Numbered from the stretch's first letter, positions 26,875 through 36,292 are shown. The stretch is DNA of 64,000 nt from JAXMAR01 sp046350295 (GCA_046350295.1 JAXMAR010000020.1:1-64000), one strand, 5' to 3'. Program-made: numbers and translations. Notes: generated by a model from the letters alone, not told the origin.

Positions 26875-28260
26875 TCAACCGAGGTCCTCGACCGCCTGGC
26901 CGTCGCTCAGACGGTTGCGCACCCGTTGGAATTCATCCTCATATTCGAGCCGATAATCGATACCGAGGTGGTGTAAGATGGTGGCGGAAAGATCGGCCGG
27001 TGTCACCGGATTGTCGCGGACGTAGCCGCCGTTGCTGGTGGTGGCGCCGTACACCTGCCCGCCGCGCACGCCGCCCCCGGCGAGGAGAGCGGTGAAGGCG
27101 TGGGGCCAATGATCGCGACCCGTCCGCCGCGTATTGTTGCTTTGCGTGAATTCGCCGAGGCGCGGCGTTCGGCCAAACTCCCCGACAGCGACGACCAGCG
27201 TGGATTCGAGAAGACCGCGCTGATGCAGATCGCCCACGAACGCGGGAAAGGCCCGGTCGAAGATCGGACAGAGCAGGTTTCGCAGCTTCGGGAAATTGTC
27301 CTGATGGGTGTCCCAGCAGGTGTTGACGCCATCGATCTTTGTCTCATCCTGCCAGTTCACGGTCACCAGACTCACGCCCGCCTCGACCAGCCGCCGCGCC
27401 AGCAACAAGCTGGCGCCGACCGGCGTGCGGCCGTAGCTATCGCGCATCGCCTCCGTCTCGCGGCGTAGATCGAGGACGTCGCCGGTCTGATTGCCGAGCA
27501 AGTCGAAGGCTCGCTCGTTGTTCCGGTCGAACGCTTCAACCGCCGGGTTGACCGCGGTTCGCGTCTCTAGCCGTTCGACCAGGCGTTGTCGCCGGCGCAA
27601 GCGTCCGATATCGAGATCGTCGGCGCAGCGCAATCCTTCCAGCTCGAACTCCGCGGCGGAAGGGTCTCCCTGGAGCAGCAGAGAGTTGTAGCGCTCATTC
27701 ATGCGGCCCCCGGTTTGGCCGGCGATTCGTCGCGGTTGGCCGGGAAACTGCACGTACCACGGCAGCACGACCGATGAAGGCAGACCACGCTGCGCTTCGC
27801 CGAAGCGCGTCACCAGCGAGCCAAGGGATGGCCAATCTTCACGGCTGGCCTGGTCCGTGGTCGGCGGCCGGAAATACGGGCGACCGCTGAACATTTCGCT
27901 GCACGCCGGGCCGTGAACATTCATCCGATGCGTCATCGAACGCAGCAGGCATACCTTGTCCATGACCTGACCCAGGCGTGGTAAGTGCTCACATACCTGG
28001 ATGCCGGGGACGCGCGTTGCGCTCGGCCGGAACTCGCCGCGAACCTCCGCGGGAGCGTCCGGCTTCATGTCCCACAGATCGATGTGGCTTGGTCCGCCGA
28101 AGAGGAAGATGAAGACGCAGCGATTGGCCCGGCGCCTCTCGAGCGCCGGCGCCGAGGCGGGGCGGGCGCGGAGACGTCGCAAGCCCGCCAGGGACAACCC
28201 CAGGGCGCCGAGACCGGTCGATACCAGGAATCGGCGCCGGTCTGGAAGACCATGCACCAT
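26875..28260 (-). CDS. DUF1501 protein, Tat-exported (paralogue 2)
   Basis: A 461-residue DUF1501 protein with a twin-arginine signal DRRRFLVSTGLGALGLSLAG at residues 6-25. Family marks are FLFGGPSHIDLWDMKPDAP near 50, RMNVHGPACSEMFSGRPY near 110, CWDTHQDNFPKLRN near 315, GEFGRTPRLGEF near 363 and DHWPHAFTALLAGGG near 387. It ends VRNRLSDGQAVEDLG. It is upstream of, and divergent in role from, the permease, with 101 bases between. A secreted protein gene lies 34 bases upstream on the same strand, so both may share a transcript. Activity unknown. Confidence 0.92.
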   Translation of the reverse strand: MVHGLPDRRRFLVSTGLGALGLSLAGLRRLRARPASAPALERRRANRCVFIFLFGGPSHIDLWDMKPDAPAEVRGEFRPSATRVPGIQVCEHLPRLGQVMDKVCLLRSMTHRMNVHGPACSEMFSGRPYFRPPTTDQASREDWPSLGSLVTRFGEAQRGLPSSVVLPWYVQFPGQPRRIAGQTGGRMNERYNSLLLQGDPSAAEFELEGLRCADDLDIGRLRRRQRLVERLETRTAVNPAVEAFDRNNERAFDLLGNQTGDVLDLRRETEAMRDSYGRTPVGASLLLARRLVEAGVSLVTVNWQDETKIDGVNTCWDTHQDNFPKLRNLLCPIFDRAFPAFVGDLHQRGLLESTLVVAVGEFGRTPRLGEFTQSNNTRRTGRDHWPHAFTALLAGGGVRGGQVYGATTSNGGYVRDNPVTPADLSATILHHLGIDYRLEYEDEFQRVRNRLSDGQAVEDLG

Positions 28261-28294
28261 GATGGTGTCTCGTGGGACGGGTAGCGACAGCGAG

Positions 28295-29419
28295 CTACTT
28301 CACCAGTCGCCAGCCCGAAGCGTCGGCGCTCAGGGCGGTATGACCCCTGGCGCCATCATACACCCGGTTCATCTCCTCCATCGAATCGAAATAACCGACA
28401 ATATGTGCCGCGCTGAATGAATCGCCCGCCTTCACCGGCCGGCCGTGGATCTCCTCGATCATGACGATGATGTTGCCCGGCCGCTGGCTGCACCAGGCCT
28501 CGTAGACGACGCTCGGCTCGAGCGTCAGGCCCGCGAGCCACGGGCCCTCCTTGCCGGTCTTCTTGTCGCGCAGGTGGTAGGCGCGAATGAAGCGCTCCGG
28601 CGTCTTGTTCATGTCGCGGCGGTAGCCGAACTTGAGGTCGGGCGGGAAGGGCTCGAAGAACTCTCTCGCCGGGATGCGGACCCCTTTGGGACCGCCCAGA
28701 TAGCTGAGGTACATCTCGCTGAACGTGTCCCCCTTGTCGTGGCGAACGCAGCCGGGCGTGTCGTTGCGCAGAAACATTTCCTTCGACTCGTTGACGCTGT
28801 CGATCCTGTCCATCAGGAGGAAATAGCGCTCGCCTTTGGGAAATACGATGAGCTGCGTCCATTGCGAGCCGGGCTTGCGGCCGGGGGCGGCGTACTCGAA
28901 CTTGTACGTGGTCTTCACCGCGACGAAATCTTTGCCGCGGATGATCTCCGGCCGCACCGGCTTCATGCGGTGGCACAGCTGCGGCCCCTCGACCATGCGT
29001 TTGCGCTGGCTGCTGCCATGGGCCATGAGGGCGTAGGAGCGGCGTGCCGGGTCGGTCTCGTTCTCGTACCAGGTGTAGCGGCCGACGCCGTGGCCATCCT
29101 TGCCGAAGACCTCCTTGTCCCAATCGGCGTCGCTGCCGGGCTCCATGAGCCAGTCGACCACCATCAAACCGTCGCCGACCTCGCGAAAACCCGTGGTCTT
29201 GTCGAGAAACGATCCTTTCTCGATGCCGGTCATCCAATGCTTGGGGCTCTTCTTGGGGATGACGGCTTCGAGCTTGTCGGTCTCGATCGTGATGGCGCGC
29301 TCGTCCTCGATGACGCGCAGGCCGTCAACGTCCTTCACGGTCTGGGCCGGGAGCGTAACTGTCCCGGATAGTGCGACGAGCAACGACAAGAAGCAGGCCA
29401 GGGATTCGAAGCGTCTCAT
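28295..29419 (-). CDS. Exported protein of unknown function
   Basis: A protein of about 374 residues, from ATG 29419 (MRRFESLACFLSLLVALSG), which gives a clear Sec signal peptide; an ATG at 29440 adds seven residues. The mature part is beta-rich and begins VKDVDGLRVIEDERAITIET. Recognisable stretches are HWMTGIEKGSFLDKTTGFRE, YRRDMNKTPERFIRAYHL and WLAGLTLEPSVVYEAWCSQR. It resembles planctomycete exported proteins that may bind or cleave sugars, but I cannot name a family. It precedes DUF1501 paralogue 2 by 34 bases. Confidence 0.7.
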   Translation of the reverse strand: MRRFESLACFLSLLVALSGTVTLPAQTVKDVDGLRVIEDERAITIETDKLEAVIPKKSPKHWMTGIEKGSFLDKTTGFREVGDGLMVVDWLMEPGSDADWDKEVFGKDGHGVGRYTWYENETDPARRSYALMAHGSSQRKRMVEGPQLCHRMKPVRPEIIRGKDFVAVKTTYKFEYAAPGRKPGSQWTQLIVFPKGERYFLLMDRIDSVNESKEMFLRNDTPGCVRHDKGDTFSEMYLSYLGGPKGVRIPAREFFEPFPPDLKFGYRRDMNKTPERFIRAYHLRDKKTGKEGPWLAGLTLEPSVVYEAWCSQRPGNIIVMIEEIHGRPVKAGDSFSAAHIVGYFDSMEEMNRVYDGARGHTALSADASGWRLVK

Positions 29420-29440
29420 GCGTGTTCTCCGAGTGCTCAC

Positions 29441-29712
29441 TTGATTTTGGTGTTCGGCGGCCTTACAGTCTAATGATCCCGTCCCGCCATGCCAGGCAGA
29501 CTCGCCTCGCTTCCTCGCATGGCCCGTCCCGTCCCTGGCGACTTCCCCTCCGTCGATCCCGCTCGTGTGGGTTCGTGACGGCGTTGCGCCGATCCGTCCC
29601 GCTCGGGCTCGACTTCCTCCGGATCGCTCGCTGAGCGACGCCGCCCCGCCGCGCCCGCGGAACTACTGTCGAAGACGAATGGTTTCGCCCTTTCTTAAGG
29701 AGTTTCCGTTCG
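29441..29712. other. Divergent intergenic region
   Basis: About 270 bases between divergent exported-protein genes. No palindrome or RNA was recognised. TTTCTTAAGGAGTTTCCGTTCG directly before ATG 29713 contains AAGGAG, a good ribosome binding site 11 bases from the start of the FG-GAP gene. Confidence 0.45.
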
Positions 29713-32649
29713 ATGAACCGCTTTTTCGACGCTATCGCGCGCTTCCTTCGCCCTGTGCCTGTGCGCCAGGCCAAACCGGCCCGAGGCTCCTTCCGGCCTC
29801 GCCTCGAATGCCTCGAGGATCGGACCGTGCCCACAACTTTCCCCGCCGGTTTCCAGGAATCGCTTGTCGCCGGCAGCCTCGGCAGCCCAACGGCCATGAC
29901 CTCCGCTCCCGACGGCCGCATCTTCATCGCCACGCAGACCGGCGACCTCCGCGTCGTCAAGAACGGCGCCCTCCTGGCCACGCCGTTCCTGCACCTCAGC
30001 GTCGATTCCAGCGGTGAGCGCGGCTTGCTCGGCGTGGCGTTCGACCCCAATTTCGCCAGCAACCACTTTATCTATGTCTATTACACCGTGCCGGGCGCCG
30101 GTGTCCACAATCGTGTCAGCCGCTTCACCGCCGACTCGGCCAACCCGGACGTGGCCGCGGCCGGCAGTGAACAGGACATCCTGGACCTCAACGCCCTGAG
30201 CAGCGCGACCAACCACAACGGCGGCGCGATGCACTTTGGCGCCGACGGCAAGCTTTATGTCGCCGTCGGCGAGAACGCGAACGCCGCCAATTCGCAGACG
30301 CTGGGCAACCTGCTGGGCAAGGTGCTGCGTCTCGACGTCGCGGCGGTCACGACATCGGACCCCGCCAACAGCGCCAAGCTGATTCCCAACGACAATCCGT
30401 TCGTCGGCCAGGCGAGCGGCATCAACCAGGTCATCTTTGCTCTCGGCTTCCGCAACCCGTTCACGTTCGGCGTGCAACCGGGCAGCGGCGCCATCTTCAT
30501 CAACGATGTCGGCGAGAGTACGTGGGAGGAGATCGACAAGCTGTCGGCCGGCGGCAACTATGGCTGGAACAAGAGCGAGGGCTTCGCCGCCACGGTCCCG
30601 CCCGCCGGTCTTGGGCCGGGAAACTATCAGGATCCGCAGCTGGCTTACAACCACTCGGGCGGTCCGGCAGGCGGCGGCATCGCCATCGTCGGCGGCGCCT
30701 TCTACAACCCACCCGCCGGGGCCCCGAACGCGTTTCCTTCCACCTACGTCGGCAAGTATTTCTACGCCGATCTCGGGGGAAACTGGATTCGCGTCTTCGA
30801 TCCCGCCCATCCCGGCAATCTCGGCAATCCGGATACCTCCGCCGGCTTTGCCACCGGGACCCTCGGCAATCCGGTCGATCTCATGGTCGCCGCCGACGGC
30901 AGCCTGTATTACCTGGCGCGCGGCGGCGGCGGTGAACTCTTGAGAATCGCCTTCGTTCATCACGCCGGCGACTTCGACGCCGATGGCCGCGCCGATCTCG
31001 CCACCTGGAACCCCGACAGCGCGACCTGGCAGGTCCTGCTCTCCTCCACGAACAACGCCACCACGCTGACCAAGGCACAGGGGACTTCCGGCGACACGCC
31101 GCTCCGCGCCGATTTCGATGGCGATGGCAAGGCCGATTTCGCCGTCTTTCATCCGAGCAACGGGCTCTGGAACATCCTCACCTCCAGCAGCAACTACGCG
31201 TCCGCCATCACGCGTTTCTGGGGCCAACAGGGGGACGTGCCCATCGCCGGGGATTTCGACGGCGACCTCAAGGCCGATCTCGCCGTCTTCCGCCCTGCCA
31301 CAGGCCAGTGGCTCATCGCCACGTCGACGTCGAATTACACCGGCTCTCTCTCCTTGCAGTGGGGTTCCCCCGGCGATGTGCCGCTCGGCGGCGACGTCGA
31401 CGGCGACGGCAAGTTCGACCTGATCGTCTGGCGGCCGTCCGATACGCGCTGGTATGTCGCCAAGTCCAGCGGGAATTACACGACCACCTTCTCGTTCCCG
31501 TTCGGCCAGGCCGGTGATGTCCCGCTCGCCGGGGACTTCGACGGCGACGGCAAGATGGACTTCACCGTCTGGCGGCCGAGCACGGGACAGTTCATCGCCG
31601 GACTGTCGAGCACGAACTTCGCCGCCAACTCTTACCTCACCATCACGCTCGGGGCCCAGGGGGACATTCCGGTAGTCAACGACTACGACGGCGACAACAA
31701 GGCCGATGTCGGCATCTACCGACCGGTCACGGCGACGTTCACCGTGCTGCTCTCGAGCGCGAACTACACGAACCCGACCAGCGCCAACCTGGGCGTCCCG
31801 ACCGATGTCCCGCTGGTCGGCGATTTCGATGGCGACGCCAAGCCGGACCTTACCGTCTTCCGGCCGACCACGGGCCAATGGCTGATCAACCAATCGAGCG
31901 GAAACTTCGCCTCGTTCCAGTGGGGCCAGGCCGGGGACGTTCCGCTGGTGGCCGACTTCGACGGTGACGGCAAGACCGACCTGACCGTGTTCCGTCCCGG
32001 CAGCGGCCAATGGCTCATCCGCCGCTCGAGCAATGGCACGTTCCTTACCATCGCCATCGGCCAGAACGGCGACGTGCCTCTGGCGGCAAAGCTGGACACG
32101 GACAATCTCGCCGACGTCGTTCTGTTCCGGCCGTCGACCAACCAGTGGCTCCTGAAGATGTCGAGCGACAGTTACGTGGCGACACGCACGATCGCGTTCG
32201 GCTCGGCGGGGGACGTGCCGCTGGTCGGCGACGTCGATGGCGACGGCAAGAGCGACCTCGTCCTTTTCCGCCCCGGCGCCGGACAATTCCTCATCGAGAC
32301 GTCGACGCAGAACTATCAGGGTTCGCAAACGATCAGTTTCGGCGCCCGCGGCGACATCCCGCTCGTCGGCCGTTTCGACGGGGATGCCCTGGCGGACCTG
32401 GTCGTCTTCCGGCCAAGCACGGGCCAGTGGCTCATCGACCAATCGAGCACGAACTTCACGTCGGTCAGCACGCAAACCTGGGGCGCGCCGAACGACGTGC
32501 CTCTGGCCGGCGACTATGACGGCGACGGCAAGTCCGATCTGGTCAGCTACCGGCCCAGCCTGGGGACCTGGTTCATCAAGAACTCGAGCACGAGCTTCAC
32601 CACGTCCTTGATCGTCCGCTGGGGGCAACAGATCGACGTGCCGCTGTGA
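29713..32649 (+). CDS. Exported sorbosone-dehydrogenase-like protein with 12 FG-GAP/VCBS-type repeats
   Basis: A 978-residue exported protein. The N-terminus has the planctomycete exported-protein motif RPRLECLEDRTVPT (about residues 29-42) instead of a standard signal peptide. Residues about 45-410 form a glucose/sorbosone dehydrogenase-like propeller (SPTAMTSAPDGRIFIATQTG, RGLLGVAFDPNF, NHNGGAMHFGADGKLYV, GFRNPFTFGV, INDVGESTWEEID). Residues 417-978 hold twelve repeats of about 48 residues, each with a calcium-loop-like motif DFDGDGKADL and a following FRPSTGQWLI. Copy 9 has a weakened loop (KLDTDNLADV). PQQ dependence is not proved. The regular repeats also create long open frames on the opposite strand, which are not genes. 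A strong AAGGAG site precedes the start. Confidence 0.88.
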   Translation: MNRFFDAIARFLRPVPVRQAKPARGSFRPRLECLEDRTVPTTFPAGFQESLVAGSLGSPTAMTSAPDGRIFIATQTGDLRVVKNGALLATPFLHLSVDSSGERGLLGVAFDPNFASNHFIYVYYTVPGAGVHNRVSRFTADSANPDVAAAGSEQDILDLNALSSATNHNGGAMHFGADGKLYVAVGENANAANSQTLGNLLGKVLRLDVAAVTTSDPANSAKLIPNDNPFVGQASGINQVIFALGFRNPFTFGVQPGSGAIFINDVGESTWEEIDKLSAGGNYGWNKSEGFAATVPPAGLGPGNYQDPQLAYNHSGGPAGGGIAIVGGAFYNPPAGAPNAFPSTYVGKYFYADLGGNWIRVFDPAHPGNLGNPDTSAGFATGTLGNPVDLMVAADGSLYYLARGGGGELLRIAFVHHAGDFDADGRADLATWNPDSATWQVLLSSTNNATTLTKAQGTSGDTPLRADFDGDGKADFAVFHPSNGLWNILTSSSNYASAITRFWGQQGDVPIAGDFDGDLKADLAVFRPATGQWLIATSTSNYTGSLSLQWGSPGDVPLGGDVDGDGKFDLIVWRPSDTRWYVAKSSGNYTTTFSFPFGQAGDVPLAGDFDGDGKMDFTVWRPSTGQFIAGLSSTNFAANSYLTITLGAQGDIPVVNDYDGDNKADVGIYRPVTATFTVLLSSANYTNPTSANLGVPTDVPLVGDFDGDAKPDLTVFRPTTGQWLINQSSGNFASFQWGQAGDVPLVADFDGDGKTDLTVFRPGSGQWLIRRSSNGTFLTIAIGQNGDVPLAAKLDTDNLADVVLFRPSTNQWLLKMSSDSYVATRTIAFGSAGDVPLVGDVDGDGKSDLVLFRPGAGQFLIETSTQNYQGSQTISFGARGDIPLVGRFDGDALADLVVFRPSTGQWLIDQSSTNFTSVSTQTWGAPNDVPLAGDYDGDGKSDLVSYRPSLGTWFIKNSSTSFTTSLIVRWGQQIDVPL

Positions 32650-32661
32650 TCCGGAAACCAG

Positions 32662-32711
32662 AGCCGGAAGCGTGAGCGACGGCGGCCGCCACCGTCGCTT
32701 GCGTTCCGGCT
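32662..32711. terminator. Hairpin after the FG-GAP gene
   Basis: Imperfect arms of about 20 bases: AGCCGGAAGCGTGAGCGACG on one side and the near complement of it at 32692-32711. It starts 12 bases after the stop of the FG-GAP gene. It belongs to the same sequence family as the hairpins at 24238 and 34264. A terminator role is likely from position; the T-tract is weak. Confidence 0.6.
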
Positions 32712-32872
32712 TGTCGCGTTCCGGACCCTGATAAACGACCGCCCCGGATTTGCCGATTTTCTCATGGCGGCAAAGGCGCCGCGCGGCTATCCTAGAAGCA
32801 AGGGCCTTCTCTCCATGGCCATGCCCCGCCTGCAATCCCGCCGTTTCTTTCCCACCTGGATGGATCGCTGCC

Positions 32873-34207
32873 ATGCTCAATCTCCTCGCCGGTAAAGAAC
32901 GCTTCTGCGATGGCGTCACACGCCGCTCCTTCCTCAAGATCGGCGGCCTCGCCCTGGGCGGCCTGACCTTGCCGCAACTCTTGAAGGCGGAAAATGCTTC
33001 GGGAACAAGGTCAGCCAAGTCGGTGATCATGGTCTACCTGTCGGGTGGCCTGTCGCACCACGACAGCTTCGACATGAAGCCGGACGCCCCGGCGGAGATC
33101 GCGGGAGAGTTTCGGCCGATCGCGACGAATGTGCCGGGTGTGCGCGTGTGCGAGCATTTGCCGCGGCTGGCGCGGATCATGGACAAGCTGACGGTCGTGC
33201 GCTCGCTGGTCGGTCAGCGCGATGAGCATGCCAGCTTCCAGGGGCTGACGGGCTTCTTGATGCCGGTCGCTCAGCGTGAAGGCAAGCCGAACGTCTGCTC
33301 CGTGATCAGCCGCGTGCTCGGCGCCAAGTCCTCGCTTCTGCCCGGCTATGTCGATCTGTTCCCGACCATGCAGCACCGGCCTTACAACATCCCGGGGCCG
33401 GGCTTCGCGGGACCGTCCTACGCCGGCGCCAAGGTGGAGAGCGAGAATCTTGCCCTGCTGCGGCTGCGCGATCTGAAGCCCGAAGAGTTCCAGGACCGGC
33501 GTGCGTTGCTTGGCACGATGGACGGACTGCGGCGCAGCGTCGATGGCTTGCCGATGGAACGCATGGACCACTCCTATCGCCAGGCGTTCGAGGTGCTGAC
33601 CTCCAGCAAGCTCGTCGAGGCCATGGACCTCGACCGCGAGCCGCGCCACGTTCGCGATCGCTACGGCTATGGGTCGACGCGGCATCAGGGGGACGGCGCC
33701 CCGCTCTGGAACGAGCAGTTCCTGATGGCCCGCCGCCTCATCGAGGCGGGCGTTCGCTGTGTCACCGTCGCCTACGGTTTCTGGGACACCCACGGCGGCA
33801 ACTTCCGCCATCTGCGCCAGAACCTGCCGATGTACGACCGGGGCATCTCCGCCCTCGTCGAAGATCTGCACCAGCGCGGCATGGCGGGCGACGTCAGCGT
33901 CATCGTCCAGGGCGAGTTCGGCCGCACCCCACGCATCAACAAGGATGCGGGCCGCGATCACTGGGCCCCCGTCAACCACGTCCTCATGGCCGGCGGCGGT
34001 ATGCCGACGGGCCAGGTGATCGGCGGCACCGACTCGAGCGGCGCCTTTGTCACGCAGCGGCCCATCCCGTACCGGGACATCCTCGCGACGCTCTACCATA
34101 ACGTGGGCATCGACCCGCACCAGATGATCCACGACCAGCTGGACCGCCCGAACGCGATCATGCCGGCGGACGCGCGGCCGGTGGCGGAGTTGATGGCGCG
34201 GGCATGA
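32873..34207 (+). CDS. DUF1501 protein, Tat-exported (paralogue 3)
   Basis: A 444-residue DUF1501 protein from ATG 32873 (MLNLLAGKERFCDGV). The twin-arginine signal is TRRSFLKIGGLALGGLTLPQ at residues about 17-36; upstream frame to 32750 shows no homology. Marks are MVYLSGGLSHHDSFDMKPDA near 52, VVRSLVGQRDEHASFQGLTG near 106, FWDTHGGNFRHL near 302, GEFGRTPRIN near 345 and DHWAPVNHVLMAGGG near 359. The usual GGPSH motif is GGLSH here. It stands alone, between two hairpins of the same family. Activity unknown. Confidence 0.92.
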   Translation: MLNLLAGKERFCDGVTRRSFLKIGGLALGGLTLPQLLKAENASGTRSAKSVIMVYLSGGLSHHDSFDMKPDAPAEIAGEFRPIATNVPGVRVCEHLPRLARIMDKLTVVRSLVGQRDEHASFQGLTGFLMPVAQREGKPNVCSVISRVLGAKSSLLPGYVDLFPTMQHRPYNIPGPGFAGPSYAGAKVESENLALLRLRDLKPEEFQDRRALLGTMDGLRRSVDGLPMERMDHSYRQAFEVLTSSKLVEAMDLDREPRHVRDRYGYGSTRHQGDGAPLWNEQFLMARRLIEAGVRCVTVAYGFWDTHGGNFRHLRQNLPMYDRGISALVEDLHQRGMAGDVSVIVQGEFGRTPRINKDAGRDHWAPVNHVLMAGGGMPTGQVIGGTDSSGAFVTQRPIPYRDILATLYHNVGIDPHQMIHDQLDRPNAIMPADARPVAELMARA

Positions 34208-34263
34208 TGGGCTTGTTTCTCGCAAAGGCGCGAAGAACGCAAAGAGAAACTTTTCGGTTCTAC

Positions 34264-34322
34264 TCAGAGCCGGAAGCGTAAGCGACGGACGAGAACTCCG
34301 TCGCTTACGCTTCCGGCTCTGA
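34264..34322. terminator. Perfect 26-bp inverted repeat between convergent genes
   Basis: Arms 34264-34289 and 34297-34322 are exact complements with a 7-base loop. Each arm contains AGCCGGAAGCGTAAGCGACG or its complement. It separates the convergent DUF1501 and DUF4349 genes. It lacks a long T-tract, so it may be a REP-like element that also terminates transcription. Confidence 0.8.
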
Positions 34323-34346
34323 TCGCGATTGGTTTCGGTCGCTTCC

Positions 34347-35258
34347 TTACACTTTGGGGGACGCCTCCGGCGTTGATTTCGGCTCGCCGGGAGCCGTGCG
34401 TCGTCGCCTCCACACGATCCATGCCGGAACGCCGACCGCCACCAATGCCGGCGTCCAGGGCGAGAACGCCACGAAGAAGAGCGCCAGTCCCTGGCCGAGC
34501 GTGACGAGTCCGCTCCACGAGTCTTGAAAAGTGTGCCCGGCGCGCCGGCCGAAGCTCGCGGCCTCGGTCCGGTCGGGCGCGCGGTCCGGATCGTATTTCT
34601 GCTTCTCGCGGAATTCAACGCTGATCGTCGCCAGCTCCGTCAGGTTGTCGAGCAGCTTGAGGCGGCCTTCCTGCCGGTTGATGTAGTCGCGCACCTCGTC
34701 GAGCTTGGCCTTCACCTTCAGGAACGTCTCGATGCCGTCCTTCTCCGCGGCCTTCTCCAGCAGCTTGCGCAGGGCTTCTTCCTCGGCCAGCTTGTTCTTG
34801 ATGTGGTTCTTGAGGTCGTGATACTCCTCGGTGACGTCCTCCGATTCGGTCGTGTTCTTCTCCGCCTCGCCAAGCTTGAGCAGGCCGTCGCGAAACGCCG
34901 CGGCTTTGTCGACCGGCACGCGGATGCGCCAGCTGGCGCGGCGCACGCTGCCGGCGGCGAGGTTCTCGTCGGACTGGGCGACATAGCCGTTGTTTTCCTT
35001 CACCAGATCGTGCAGGAGCGCAACCGATTTCGGCAGATCGGTGACGATGAGGCGAATGTCGGCGCTGATGCGGATCTTGCGGCGTTCTTTCCTGGCCTCG
35101 GCTTTGCCGTCGGCCTTGGCTCCGTCCCCGGGTGGGGTTTCGCCGCGCTCGCCGTCGGCGGTCACGGGCGCGAGCGCCTCCTTCGCTTGCTTGCCGCAAC
35201 CGACCGGGCCTACGATGCAAGAGATCGCGAACAGAGGCACGATGAAAAGATGGCGCAT
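34347..35258 (-). CDS. DUF4349 lipoprotein
   Basis: A 303-residue DUF4349 protein. It starts MRHLFIVPLFAISCIVGPVG with a lipobox cysteine right after (VGC, residue 21), so it is a membrane-anchored lipoprotein. Residues about 60-260 match the family: SADIRLIVTDLPKSVALLHD, GYVAQSD, WRIRVPVDKAAAFRDGLLKL, a long coiled coil with EEYHDLKNHIKNKLAEEEAL, and LDNLTELATISVEF. A C-terminal hydrophobic helix (about 265-285) is followed by an RRRR stop-transfer segment. DUF4349 proteins are of unknown role, some found near anti-sigma genes. The frame is open to 35369 but the lipobox fixes the start. Confidence 0.88.
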   Translation of the reverse strand: MRHLFIVPLFAISCIVGPVGCGKQAKEALAPVTADGERGETPPGDGAKADGKAEARKERRKIRISADIRLIVTDLPKSVALLHDLVKENNGYVAQSDENLAAGSVRRASWRIRVPVDKAAAFRDGLLKLGEAEKNTTESEDVTEEYHDLKNHIKNKLAEEEALRKLLEKAAEKDGIETFLKVKAKLDEVRDYINRQEGRLKLLDNLTELATISVEFREKQKYDPDRAPDRTEAASFGRRAGHTFQDSWSGLVTLGQGLALFFVAFSPWTPALVAVGVPAWIVWRRRRTAPGEPKSTPEASPKV

Positions 35259-35400
35259 GACAGCCTCCTGACCTGAACTCTTGGGGGGCTGATGGCAAGA
35301 TGCGCCGAACCGAGTTTTATTTCCGTAATCGAACACGTACGACGAGAATTGAGTTGTTTCTGCTCTCACTCAAAGGTATCAAAGGTATGGGGAAGAGAAC

Positions 35401-35808
35401 ATGAACACACCCGTTCCGATCTGTAAAGCCTTCCTTTGCTGCCGTCGCGTTGCAGCCGATCAGCAGTTCAAGGATACCTGCATCATCGGCCTTTGTTCGC
35501 AGTACGAACATCACCGGTTTCCGGCGTCGGTCCCCGTTGGAATCTTTGCCCGCCTCGCCTCTGCTCACGGGCAATACCGGGTCGAGATTCAGCTCCAGAC
35601 GATGGAAGGCGAGGTGGTCTGGCGCGAAGGTCCCGCCGAGTCGTGGAACCTGGACAATCCCTTGTTCAACTACGACCTCAAGTTCAACATCAGTCTCGTT
35701 TTTCCGGCGCCGGGACGGTATGAATTGGTACTCATGGCGAATGGCGCCGAGGTGGCCCGCGAACGCTTCACGGCCAAACTCAAACAACGTGCTGGAAACG
35801 AATCGTGA
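35401..35808 (+). CDS. DUF6941-like conserved protein
   Basis: A 135-residue cytoplasmic protein with no signal peptide. The order of motifs, KDTCIIGLCSQYEHHRFPASVPV (shortened here by reading), IFARLASAHGQYRVEIQLQ, LKFNISLVFPAPGRYELVLMANG and EVARERFTAKL, fits the small beta-sandwich family listed as DUF6941 in planctomycetes. Function is unknown. It starts 143 bases from the divergent DUF4349 gene. The start ATG lies after GGGGAAGAGAAC, a fair ribosome binding site. Confidence 0.65.
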   Translation: MNTPVPICKAFLCCRRVAADQQFKDTCIIGLCSQYEHHRFPASVPVGIFARLASAHGQYRVEIQLQTMEGEVVWREGPAESWNLDNPLFNYDLKFNISLVFPAPGRYELVLMANGAEVARERFTAKLKQRAGNES

Positions 35809-36051
35809 CCAGAGCCTTCAAGGTCGATTTCACCTTTACGGCCTTGGTCGACTGATTCCCGGGCGACCCCGGACAGAAGTACGATGGAGAAATGACCAAA
35901 AGCGAGATAACGGTCTGCTTCGACGATGCAGCCCATCTGATCCCGGGGCCGGGGCCGAAAATGCACGGCTTCACGGCGGCGATCGGGTTTGCGAGCCGCT
36001 CTACGAGGACCTTTGCGGTTACGGCGACGAAACGGCGTGATGGCGGAGATC

Positions 36052-36200
36052 GGGTGGCCGGGGCTGGCGTACGTTCAGTGGCAGCGTCGCGTCAGAATCC
36101 AAGCCCCGGCTCAAGCGCCACGACGCTTGGCGTTTCCGGCCGCCGGGGCTTCGGCGCCTGAAGCGCCGTGTTTTCCGAAGTTCGCCAGCCCCGGCCACCC
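36052..36200. repeat. Intergenic inverted repeat, GGCCGGGGCTGGCG type
   Basis: Arms 36052-36069 and 36183-36200 are 18-base exact complements (GGGTGGCCGGGGCTGGCG). A nested AAGCCCCGG / CCGGGGCTT pair lies inside. It fills the gap between convergent genes. The small open frames that cross it show no recognisable protein. Confidence 0.65.
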
Positions 36201-36222
36201 TCCGTCATGGGACGAAAAGAAA

Positions 36223-36251
36223 AAGGCCGAACCCGCCTGAGGTCCGGCCTT
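36223..36251 (-). terminator. Intrinsic terminator of DUF1501 paralogue 4
   Basis: On the minus strand AAGGCCGGACC pairs with GGTTCGGCCTT (one bulged base) and is followed by TTTTCTTTTCG. It lies 42 bases after the stop of the gene at 36293. This is a standard GC stem plus T-tract. Confidence 0.75.
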
Positions 36252-36292
36252 CGCAAATCCAACGCGGTGTCGGGCCACCGCACTCCAGAGAT

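Noticed and set aside
29695..33030. A 3.3-kb open frame on the minus strand opposite the FG-GAP gene
   Set aside because: It is antisense to a gene with clear signal, propeller and repeat structure; the periodic, GC-rich repeats keep the opposite frame open. Its translation shows no known domain.
35892..36240. Two overlapping short plus-strand frames after the DUF6941-like gene
   Set aside because: They cross an inverted repeat and a terminator, have no recognisable product and no good ribosome site.
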